20,215 nucleotides of DNA, from the IMG/VR virus record IMGVR_UViG_3300008450_000620, positions 1 through 20,215 of that record; one strand, given 5' to 3'. A model generated the notes under the pieces. That model ran no database searches. It was not told where the DNA came from and worked only from the letters and a program-made list of their open reading frames with translations. Source of the stretch: a virus. Position numbers and translations under genes: made by a program. This document shows positions 7,003-14,624 of this stretch, piece after piece (the first letter of the stretch is position 1; the number at the start of each line of letters is the position of its first letter).

Positions 7003-7553
7003 ATGATCTCTGCGTCAACTACTTTGCCTTTAGCAATACGAGACTTCGCCTCATTGATGAGCTTCGCGGCATCATCGAGACTTGCGCCTTTACGATGCTC
7101 GACCACTGTGGTCGCCATGCCGGTCAACTGCGCAGCTTTATCGGTCAGGATGCCGACTGTGATTGCCAGCTTCTCAGGGGAGATCTTGGCAAGACTGTCT
7201 GGGTCATCGAACAGTTGATTGGCACGTTCAAAGAGCAGATCGGTATATTCCTGAGCCGCAATCGCGTATCGCATGGAGAATTCCTTGCGCTTCGTCTCCA
7301 AGGTGTCGCTATGCCTCCACTCCAGTCCACGGATGACATCACGACCAGCACCTGTCTTCTTGGATATCTCAGAGATTCTAGCTCCCTGAGATAATAGGAA
7401 CAATGCCAATGCCGCCTTGTGTGGAGCGTAATGCTCGATGTGATTACGAGGCAAAGACTTGGCACGTTCACGCACCTCTAGAAACCACTCACTCTTATCA
7501 GGACGATCGTCGTAGTAGGTTTCTTTCAGTTTCTGTAGTTGTTCTTCGCTCAT
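6999..7553 (-). CDS. terS: Terminase small subunit (probable)
   Basis: This is a probable DNA-recognition subunit of the packaging complex. The 184-aa product has a helix-turn-helix-like segment at about residues 45-80 ('HKAALALFLLSQGARISEISKKTGAGRDVIRGLEWRH'). A long helical region (about 85-140) suitable for oligomerisation and a short acidic/hydrophobic C-terminus follow. Position immediately before terL with ATGA-type overlap is the standard terS place and is the main evidence. Sequence conservation of small terminases is poor, so motif evidence is weak. No SD lies before ATG 7553; the gap to the upstream gene is 17 bases. A generic HTH regulator is less likely given position. Confidence 0.75.
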   Translation of the reverse strand: MSEEQLQKLKETYYDDRPDKSEWFLEVRERAKSLPRNHIEHYAPHKAALALFLLSQGARISEISKKTGAGRDVIRGLEWRHSDTLETKRKEFSMRYAIAAQEYTDLLFERANQLFDDPDSLAKISPEKLAITVGILTDKAAQLTGMATTVVEHRKGASLDDAAKLINEAKSRIAKGKVVDAEII

Positions 7554-7570
7554 AGCGATGGAATCAGAGC

Positions 7571-10500
7571 TTACTTTCTCACAGGAGGCAAGTTTTGTTT
7601 TTCTTGTTCTTCAAAGTCTTTTGCCGCTTGTTCAAGTTCAGCGGAAAACTCTGGGTCACCAGATGCCATCCTTGCAAGTGATGTAAGCCCTTGTCGAGTT
7701 TTGAATGCTCCCTTGAACATTTTCATGTAAGCATCATTAACCTCTCCAGGCAGTGCGTTTCTGGCAAGAGAAGCACGCAAACCATATCTTTCGCTTCCAT
7801 TTGCAAGTGACTCTGCCAAGAATCTATTTCTTGCAGAAGTAGTCATTTTGGCAATAGGAAACAGAACACTCAGTGCTTGAGTGCTTGCAACAGCTCTCAA
7901 ATTAACATCCTTCTTGGAAAGCTCTTTAATGGTATTTCCTTGGTAAAGTTTTGCGATATCGTAAAGAAGAGTTCCAGTATCTGAGCCAAGAACTGTATTA
8001 ACCTTCTTGCCTAGTTCAGTAGGTTTTCCAGGAGTGCCATAGTCAGCAAGAAACCTGTCTACATCAAATAATGGAGTATATGGTGCGCCAGCGGATGGCA
8101 CTCCACCATTGTATTTATCAAGAAAGATTCTTAGGAAGTCAGTTCGATAAAGATTTCTAGCAGGTGTTGACGATTTATTGAGTTGCGCCATTGCAATCTC
8201 AACATCCCGAATGGTGCTTGCATTGGAAAAAATAGAATTCGACAACAAATCTGGATCAATATTTTCAAAATTACCTTTTTTGGCAGCTTGAAATATTTCA
8301 GAAGTAACTAACTGTTCTTCCAGTTTTTTGACTTTTTCTCTTTCAATAATTTGATCAGCAACTGCTTTTCTTTCAGCTTTACTTAAAGCCGATGCCAATT
8401 GTGTCAAATCACTTCTGCTGAGATCAGAAATGCTTACTCCCTGTATGGTGGAAAGTTTTTCATTCAAAGTATCTAATCCCCTAGAGATCTTTCCAGCATC
8501 AGCACCATACAAGGTATTCAAGATTCCTTGGTCATACTCTAGTCGCGTAATGTTCCCTTGAGTTCCAATGCCAATATCTTTCATATATTGGGTCTGCATA
8601 CCATCCCTGAGTTGTTGTGTGATCCCAGGAGTTGTTGCTTCTAGTCCCTGTGCCGCAGTCAAGACTCTGCTCATGGTGTCGGGATCTTTCATAGCAATCC
8701 TTACGACATCTCGTCGTGTTGCAACATCCTCGCCTCCAACATCTCTCAGAATTCCACCTAAAGTTGTTTTTTCAAATGCATTTCTATTGCGAACAAGATC
8801 TGCAGCTTTTGTGAATTCATCACCTAATGTGCCGGTAGATCCGTCAGGACGGACAATTGGTGTTTGATTATAAATATCTCTCCTTAAAGCAGAAAGCTCA
8901 TTGGAGATTTGCAGACCAAATACATCTTTTGTTTGACGACCAACAGCACTGTCTGGTCTGGCATCATTGAATCTTCTGATATACGCATCAAAACCTTTGA
9001 AATCCAGTGGCTTATTAATTGCTTCAAGATCTCTGATTTGATTTGCTAGATCTTGTTTGCGACCTGAATTTTTTTCTCGGCTAAGTTGTTTGCGTAAATC
9101 TGCAATCAGCACGGGAGCATCTCTGACTCGTCGAAGATCATCTTCTACTCGCGCAACTGCCGTTCTGTCAAATGCTCCTCCAGGATTGATTCTGGCTTTA
9201 ATATCAGGAAGGAGATCAAGAAGCTCTCTTGCTTCTATTTGAAATCCCGCATCATCAGCAAGTTGTGCCATGAAGTCATATTGCTGAGTAGTATCTTCAA
9301 TGGCTTTATCCTCTGCCTTTTTAATAGTGTCTCGCAAAAATCCACCCAGTTTGTCAATGTCAGCTACTTGCTTAGGCGCAAGCAATCGATTTACTGCTCC
9401 TTCAACAATTGTTTTGTTCTGATTAGTATTGGCAGCAATTTGAGATGCAAGTGCGTCTCTTTGTTGTTTTTGTTTGAAAGCAACAGCAGCATAATCCCCT
9501 GGGCTTGTCGTGGCAGTTTTTGCTAAAGGATCAAAAATTTTACGAAGGTCTTGTTGTGCTGTGCGCAATCTGCCACCTAATCGAGATGAGGGGAAGTCTC
9601 CAGCAAGTTCCTGCGCTCCTTCTAGTCCTTTCGGACCAAATTGAACACCAGGAGGCACTGCTTCAGGCAAGCCAAGACGTTGTGCAGATTTAGCATACTC
9701 CTGCATGAATTCATTAGCGAAACCACCAGGCATTCTTACTGCTCTCGCAGCAGGAATTGCCACATCACCAACTGCACCCAAAGCACCGCCAATTGCTGCC
9801 TGTGTGCCTCGGCGCATGACGTTCTCACCAATATTCTGAGGCATACCAAGTGCTGCACGGGTAATCATATCAGCAGCAGTTCCAAGAACAGCTTCGGTTC
9901 CAGCTGCAGCAGCAGTGCCAGCTGCAGGGCTTTTTGCTGCAAGCGCAGCAGCGATCCCTGCTGCGGTAGATCCAACAACAATGGGTGCCTCTACAGCAGC
10001 TGCTCCACCCAAACCAGCAAAACCCATATCGAGCGTGGTAAATGTTTTGCCATCCTTGGTCTTGATTAAGAACTCCGTGCTATTTCCAACGCTCATTGGA
10101 GTAATTCTAGCATCAGGATACTGCATCTTCAGATACTCAAGTTCAGATTCTGGAGTAGGCAATGCGCCTACACCTCCTCTTACACCAGCAGGAAGCTGTT
10201 CTGCCTCCATCCCTCCTGCGCCAAGTGGTGCTTTATAAAGCTCTCCAATAATTTCGCGTTTTCTTGCTTGTTGCTCTTCAACAGAAGGTTGTGAAGTGTC
10301 GTATACTGGAGTGCCACGCATATTCCCCATGCTGCCATACATACCCAGATAATTGGGTGATGGAGCAGCCATTGGTTTTTCAAGCTCTTGCCGAAGTGCG
10401 CTAATTCTTTCTAGTTCTGGTTGCTTTTCTTTTTCTACCAATTGAACATACTGACCTTGAAGCAAGTTCTCTTGATCATTCAGCTTTCTGATCATATCAA

Positions 10501-10633
10501 CATAAGACTGAGCTTCATCAAGTTTTCCAGCAGCTTGAGCAGCTTTATATCGATTGCCAGCTTCAACAATCCCACGGGAAAGTTTTTTGATATCTTCTGC
10601 AATTATGTCTTTGTTCTTTTGGAGATCACTCAT
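7571..10633 (-). CDS. Large internal virion / DNA-ejection protein (1020 aa)
   Basis: This is a probable head-internal protein injected with the DNA to form a trans-envelope conduit. Coiled coil fills about residues 1-90. A Gly/Pro-rich linker and a small 'NSTEFLIKTKDGKTF' beta segment (~184-198) follow. Residues about 203-300 are a long Ala/Gly-rich hydrophobic tract (e.g. PIVVGSTAAGIAAALAA) able to insert in membranes. The remaining ~700 residues are mostly helical. Long helical proteins with an Ala/Gly hydrophobic segment, next to a lysozyme-like ejection protein, match the T7 gp15/gp16 or P22-type ejection class in layout, not in recognisable sequence. It overlaps the upstream gene by 8 bases (ATGAGTGA). 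Confidence 0.65.
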   Translation of the reverse strand: MSDLQKNKDIIAEDIKKLSRGIVEAGNRYKAAQAAGKLDEAQSYVDMIRKLNDQENLLQGQYVQLVEKEKQPELERISALRQELEKPMAAPSPNYLGMYGSMGNMRGTPVYDTSQPSVEEQQARKREIIGELYKAPLGAGGMEAEQLPAGVRGGVGALPTPESELEYLKMQYPDARITPMSVGNSTEFLIKTKDGKTFTTLDMGFAGLGGAAAVEAPIVVGSTAAGIAAALAAKSPAAGTAAAAGTEAVLGTAADMITRAALGMPQNIGENVMRRGTQAAIGGALGAVGDVAIPAARAVRMPGGFANEFMQEYAKSAQRLGLPEAVPPGVQFGPKGLEGAQELAGDFPSSRLGGRLRTAQQDLRKIFDPLAKTATTSPGDYAAVAFKQKQQRDALASQIAANTNQNKTIVEGAVNRLLAPKQVADIDKLGGFLRDTIKKAEDKAIEDTTQQYDFMAQLADDAGFQIEARELLDLLPDIKARINPGGAFDRTAVARVEDDLRRVRDAPVLIADLRKQLSREKNSGRKQDLANQIRDLEAINKPLDFKGFDAYIRRFNDARPDSAVGRQTKDVFGLQISNELSALRRDIYNQTPIVRPDGSTGTLGDEFTKAADLVRNRNAFEKTTLGGILRDVGGEDVATRRDVVRIAMKDPDTMSRVLTAAQGLEATTPGITQQLRDGMQTQYMKDIGIGTQGNITRLEYDQGILNTLYGADAGKISRGLDTLNEKLSTIQGVSISDLSRSDLTQLASALSKAERKAVADQIIEREKVKKLEEQLVTSEIFQAAKKGNFENIDPDLLSNSIFSNASTIRDVEIAMAQLNKSSTPARNLYRTDFLRIFLDKYNGGVPSAGAPYTPLFDVDRFLADYGTPGKPTELGKKVNTVLGSDTGTLLYDIAKLYQGNTIKELSKKDVNLRAVASTQALSVLFPIAKMTTSARNRFLAESLANGSERYGLRASLARNALPGEVNDAYMKMFKGAFKTRQGLTSLARMASGDPEFSAELEQAAKDFEEQEKQNLPPVRK

Positions 10634-12491
10634 TGATATTAAGTTCTTTTAGGATGTCCTGCGCTTCTGGGCTTAATCCTACCCCTGTTTCCGCTGGTTT
10701 ATTAGTAGTGGATTTCTTGAGCAAGTCTTTGTTGATCTTAGTCCAATCATACGAAGCCCCCTCAACGCCATCTTCACCAACTCGCGCAATTTTTCTATTG
10801 GTAAGATATTCTTGGACGTAATTATCAAATGTTGCTTGGTCGATTTTCTTATCCTCAAGAAGTTTGATTACATCATCTGGAGTGCCATTGGTCGCCTCAA
10901 ACGCATTCAGCAAGTTCAAGCTAAGAGATTTAGCGATGGTGTCTTTTTTAGCATTAACTCTTAGAGGAGAGAATCTTCCTTGGAATTTAGGCCATTCTTT
11001 TTCAGTCATGGTTCCAGCAGCACCGCCAGTAGGAGAGCTTGCTCTAAGTTGATTCATTTTAATGAATGAGTTTTCATCATTAATCCTTGTGTAGAATCCT
11101 TCAAGTTCACCCACTTCTGACGCTGGTAAAGCCGTGGCAAGCAATGCATTTCCTGCCGCAAAAACTGGATTATTAGTTCCTGCCGTATCAAGTCGCGCAA
11201 ATGCTTCTTCGGTGTTTGCTTGGTTCAGCCTGAATGATTCTTCTTTCATTGCGGTCTGAGCTTTTGCAACTCCTTCTGTCTTGCCACCAACACCGGCTCC
11301 TTGGACAACTTTTAATCCGCCTTCTGGAGTTTGTTCGATCGAGAATCCACTAGGCAAATTGATTGGAATAAATTTACCAGTGCTACTAATTTGCCCAGGC
11401 ATTCCACCATACGGAGCAGACTCTTCTGGCGTTGCTGGACGCCATGTTTCAGTTTTTTCTGGTTTATCTGGAGTAAATCCAATTCTTTCCTGTGCAGCAG
11501 TTGCTGCTGGTTGCTGCGTTTGCATCAACTTCTGAAGTTGAGAAGTCACACCTTGTGACCATGCAGGATTAAGATTTCTTGGGTCATTACTTGCACCAAC
11601 AGGAGCATAAATTCTTCCAATATCTTCAATTGTTTTGGCACCTGCATATGGACCAGTATTCTGGTTAATGCCTTGACCAAGCAAGTTAGCCATTCTTTCA
11701 ATAGAGTCTTCAACTTTTGCAACTTGAATAGGACCAGATGAATTAGATATCCCCATTGCGTTGTTTTTATTACGAAAAGCTGACGATGTCCCACCACCAG
11801 TTTCGTGCATTGAAATAGCTGCTAATAATGCAGGAGGAACTCCATACTTAGCTCCAGCTTCTTCAAATGTTTTAGCGTAAGGTTGAAGAGGTTGTGGCAA
11901 ATTACCCAAGGCAGATGCTTGCTGTGGTTGCCCATCAAATCCTTGCAAAGTAATTGGTTTAGCTACTCCAGTAGTAGGATCTAGCATAACTTGCTGCTTG
12001 CCGCCTCCCATTGCTATTTCAGCTAATGTCATTGGTCTATTTGATGTAGTTGCTGCTCTAGCTGCTGCTGCTTCATTTTGAGCTTGCTCAATCAGCATTG
12101 CTTGATTCTTATCGAACCTACCAAACACATTTGGAATCATTGCCTTGCCTTCATCAAGCAACGCAGCTTTTTCAATAGGACTTAGGCTTGGATCGTTTGC
12201 AGCAGCAAGAAATGGCTGAAGTGTTTCTTCAACTCCGCTAATTTGATAAGACTTGCCAAGAGTAATAGCAGATTCAATAGCTTTAGATGCCGCTTTGTTC
12301 ATGGCATCTACCCTTTTCTGCTCTTGCTTCATCTCGCCGTAGTCCTGAATCGCTCCACCAATACTCTGCCCAAGACTAGAAAGACCCTGGGCTTGGATTG
12401 CTGCTGCATTAGCAAATCCACTGAAATCTTGTTTGAATGACTCAGGGTTGATTCCTGAACCCAGCATTTGTCCTTTTCCGTAAATAGCCAT
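10626..12491 (-). CDS. Virion-associated peptidoglycan hydrolase / internal virion protein (621 aa)
   Basis: This probably cuts the cell wall locally during DNA entry. The N-terminus (AQGLSSLGQSIGGAIQDYGEMKQ) has the coiled, Gly-spaced motif typical of podoviral internal virion proteins. Residues about 202-325 form a lysozyme-superfamily glucosaminidase-like domain. It begins 'FEEAGAKYGVPPALLAAISMHETGGGTS', with E230 as candidate catalytic acid, and includes 'NNAMGISNSSGPIQVAKVEDSIERMANLL' and 'YAPVGASNDPRNLNPAWSQGV'. The C-terminal ~290 residues are helical with no recognised domain. A free endolysin is unlikely because the enzyme sits inside a long structural protein within the late operon. 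No SD precedes ATG 12491. Confidence 0.78.
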   Translation of the reverse strand: MAIYGKGQMLGSGINPESFKQDFSGFANAAAIQAQGLSSLGQSIGGAIQDYGEMKQEQKRVDAMNKAASKAIESAITLGKSYQISGVEETLQPFLAAANDPSLSPIEKAALLDEGKAMIPNVFGRFDKNQAMLIEQAQNEAAAARAATTSNRPMTLAEIAMGGGKQQVMLDPTTGVAKPITLQGFDGQPQQASALGNLPQPLQPYAKTFEEAGAKYGVPPALLAAISMHETGGGTSSAFRNKNNAMGISNSSGPIQVAKVEDSIERMANLLGQGINQNTGPYAGAKTIEDIGRIYAPVGASNDPRNLNPAWSQGVTSQLQKLMQTQQPAATAAQERIGFTPDKPEKTETWRPATPEESAPYGGMPGQISSTGKFIPINLPSGFSIEQTPEGGLKVVQGAGVGGKTEGVAKAQTAMKEESFRLNQANTEEAFARLDTAGTNNPVFAAGNALLATALPASEVGELEGFYTRINDENSFIKMNQLRASSPTGGAAGTMTEKEWPKFQGRFSPLRVNAKKDTIAKSLSLNLLNAFEATNGTPDDVIKLLEDKKIDQATFDNYVQEYLTNRKIARVGEDGVEGASYDWTKINKDLLKKSTTNKPAETGVGLSPEAQDILKELNINE

Positions 12492-12500
12492 ATGATTTAA

Positions 12501-13346
12501 TTATCTTCCAAACATTCCACCTGCTCCAAATGCAGCACCACCAATGCTACCTAGTGCGCCCATTATTCCAGCATTTTGCGCAGCTTTGGCTTGTGCATTT
12601 GCAGAGGCAGCAGCAAGTTGATTGGATCGTTGTGCGGCACCAAGATTCAGACCAACAGATGTGTCAAACAACTGTGGTGTTCCTGATCCAATAGCACCCA
12701 GACCAGTATTGATAAATTGCTGACCTTGTTGATACGCCAATGGCGCAGTGCTTAACAATCCAAGACCAGGTTGCGTGTAGAAGGCTTGCGCGGCATTGTA
12801 GACATTCTGCCTAGCTTGTGATGCCTCGGCGCGTTTGCGAGCAAACATATCCTCGCGCCCCATAATCTCGGAAGCGATGGCAGCATTGCCACCAATTCTG
12901 CCAGCCGCAGATGCTCCTTCACGGGCAGCTTGCTGGTATGCACGTTGTTCCTCTGGACTGATACGTTGAGATGCAGCAAATGCTCGATCTGCTTCACTGC
13001 TAAATCCTTGCACAGCAGCAGCTTGCTCTGGAGACAATGCTTGCATTAACCCACGGGTTAATCTTGCTTGTCCAGTCATCTGCTCTAACTCGGCACCTCT
13101 AGCTTCACCAAGTCCCATGCCAGCTTGTTGTGCTGCTTGATTACTAAGACCAAACAAACCTTGTTGATCACCTGTTCCACTTAAGAATGATTGAATATCA
13201 CTAAGGTTTAAGCCTTGGAACTGTGGACGGAATTTTTGCTCTTGCGAAAAAATTTGCGGCAGAGATTGCGACATTCCCGAAACGTATTGCCGAATATCGC
13301 TGGAGATATCCATTTTCGGAGCTTTAACTTTTGGTGCTGATCCCAT
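12501..13346 (-). CDS. Internal virion protein (281 aa, Ala/Gln/Gly-rich)
   Basis: The 281-aa product is rich in Ala, Gln and Gly. It has a helical centre ('ELEQMTGQARLTRGLMQALSPEQAAAVQGF...') and a C-terminal Gly/Ala hydrophobic stretch (GIMGALGSIGGAAFGAGGMFG) that resembles membrane-active termini of ejection proteins. It is the first of three consecutive genes of this type (281, 621, 1020 aa), similar in arrangement to three-component ejectosomes of podoviruses. Specific function is inferred from composition and context only. The start has no SD; ATG 13346 lies 6 bases after the preceding stop. Confidence 0.62.
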   Translation of the reverse strand: MGSAPKVKAPKMDISSDIRQYVSGMSQSLPQIFSQEQKFRPQFQGLNLSDIQSFLSGTGDQQGLFGLSNQAAQQAGMGLGEARGAELEQMTGQARLTRGLMQALSPEQAAAVQGFSSEADRAFAASQRISPEEQRAYQQAAREGASAAGRIGGNAAIASEIMGREDMFARKRAEASQARQNVYNAAQAFYTQPGLGLLSTAPLAYQQGQQFINTGLGAIGSGTPQLFDTSVGLNLGAAQRSNQLAAASANAQAKAAQNAGIMGALGSIGGAAFGAGGMFGR

Positions 13347-13352
13347 AATGTG

Positions 13353-13682
13353 TTACAGTTTAGAGTAGAATTTTTTCATGTTTAGCAAACGGTCACGACT
13401 TGACTGTTTGAAGTCTCGTTTGAAAGCAATGTATTTATAGTTGTCCTTAAATGGCGTGAGCGCACTTGCCATGCTGCCACAGCACATAGTGACGTATAGC
13501 GTATCAGAGTCTTCAAATGCAACAGCTTCTTCCAGATTGCTACTTTTAACGTGGAACCCCAGTGCAAAAAAATAAGGAGAAGAAACAACAATCCCATAAG
13601 ACAAATGCCAGCCAATAAGTGCTTGGAAGTCTGTGTTGATTTTTTCATAAAGACTAGATGCAATTTTTAGGTAAGGGTTCAT
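13353..13682 (-). CDS. Hypothetical phage protein (109 aa)
   Basis: A 109-aa mixed alpha/beta product beginning MNPYLKIASSLYEKINTDFQALIGWHLSYG, with 'VVSSPYFFALGF' in the middle and a basic C-terminus. The 'GIVVSSPYFFALG' element resembles a recurrent small phage protein with an 'I-S-T/S-P-x-x-F-A-L-G' core. I do not know its role. A competing 93-aa frame (13382-13663) exists on the same strand, but the 109-aa frame begins with an exact ATGA overlap with the upstream tail gene and has more natural amino-acid composition. It sits between tail and ejection modules. Confidence 0.65.
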   Translation of the reverse strand: MNPYLKIASSLYEKINTDFQALIGWHLSYGIVVSSPYFFALGFHVKSSNLEEAVAFEDSDTLYVTMCCGSMASALTPFKDNYKYIAFKRDFKQSSRDRLLNMKKFYSKL

Positions 13683-14623
13683 CCAATAATTACTACATTA
13701 ATAAATCTATTTGGTTGATTCATATAGATGTGTGCTTGATAAACAGTATTTGCTTGCGTGTTACCTACTGTATATTCGTTTGTAGTAGTAGCCCATGCGC
13801 CAGGGAAAAATTGACCTGTTACAATTGAAGCATAGTCATCATTAGGCATTTGGGTTGCGAAATTCAAAACAATTGTATCATCACCAGTATCAAACCATGA
13901 CGCTGTAGATATATTCCCAGATGCTTGGATTGCTACAAACTGAGCAGTAACATTTCCAGAGGTCGAAGATCCAGTATGGTTTACAACAAACTCATTCGCA
14001 TTGGCGGATGATGTAACTGTATACAACCCATCAGTTGCAGTGCCGCTAGTAAAGTCTAATCGAATTTTGTCATTAGCCTTAAGACCATGATCAGTCATGG
14101 TAACAGTTGTTTCCGTGGCAGTTCTTGTGTAGTTGCCAGATTTATATGCACCAGTGCGAATGCTGCTCACATAAGGATTCAATTTTGCCCATGCTCGGAC
14201 ACCAAACACTGGAGCCGATCCAGTCTGCGCTCCATTGAGCTTTGGTGCGGTCACAGCAGCATCAGCAATCTTTGCTGTGGTGACATTAGCATCGACCAAG
14301 TTGGCAGTAGCTACAGTAATGCCAGCAGGTAATGCCTCACTGGCTAGTTTTGATAAGGAAATGGCAGCAGTAGCACTAATCTTGGCATTGGTAATGACTC
14401 CACTGGCAATAGCATTAGCAGTCACCGCATCTGTTCCCATTTCGTTGGACGTAATGCCAGCTGTTGCGACCTTGAGCTTGCCAGCTACTAGCGCAAGAGT
14501 TCCATTTCCAGAAACCAAGGCATCAGAAGTGAATAGCGTCTCGTCGATGATGTTATTCATCAACGTGCTGGTAATAACCTCGTTGTTTGCAAAAGTATGT
14601 GTTGTTTCTACTACCCCAGCCAT
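13679..14623 (-). CDS. Tail fiber-like / receptor-contact protein with inserted HGL module (314 aa)
   Basis: The N-terminal 130 residues carry short hydrophobic repeats such as 'GITSNEMGTDAVTANAIASGVITNAKIS', typical of trimeric tail-fiber shafts. Next comes 'APVFGVRAWAKLNP' (~137-150), then a 60-residue module (~163-225: 'ETTVTMTDHGLKANDKIRLDFTSGTATDGLYTVTS...'). The ending is 'VAIQASGNISTASWFDTGDDTIVLNFATQMPNDDYAS'. 'RAWxxF...I..SGNIS...D.G.GDYTVNF...MP..NY' is a common phage tail-fiber C-terminal domain, and here the HGL module seems inserted inside it. The start lies just after the 810-aa gene's stop side in the operon; the leader is A-rich (CACAAAAATAAC). Confidence 0.68.
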   Translation of the reverse strand: MAGVVETTHTFANNEVITSTLMNNIIDETLFTSDALVSGNGTLALVAGKLKVATAGITSNEMGTDAVTANAIASGVITNAKISATAAISLSKLASEALPAGITVATANLVDANVTTAKIADAAVTAPKLNGAQTGSAPVFGVRAWAKLNPYVSSIRTGAYKSGNYTRTATETTVTMTDHGLKANDKIRLDFTSGTATDGLYTVTSSANANEFVVNHTGSSTSGNVTAQFVAIQASGNISTASWFDTGDDTIVLNFATQMPNDDYASIVTGQFFPGAWATTTNEYTVGNTQANTVYQAHIYMNQPNRFINVVIIG

Positions 14624-14624
14624 G

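Noticed and set aside
9641-10069. 142-aa Cys/Ser-rich plus-strand frame
   Set aside because: Antisense of the Ala/Gly-rich segment of the 1020-aa ejection protein; composition reflects GCA/GCT codons.
13382-13663. 93-aa alternative minus-strand frame
   Set aside because: The overlapping 109-aa frame has the exact ATGA junction with its upstream neighbour and a more natural sequence.
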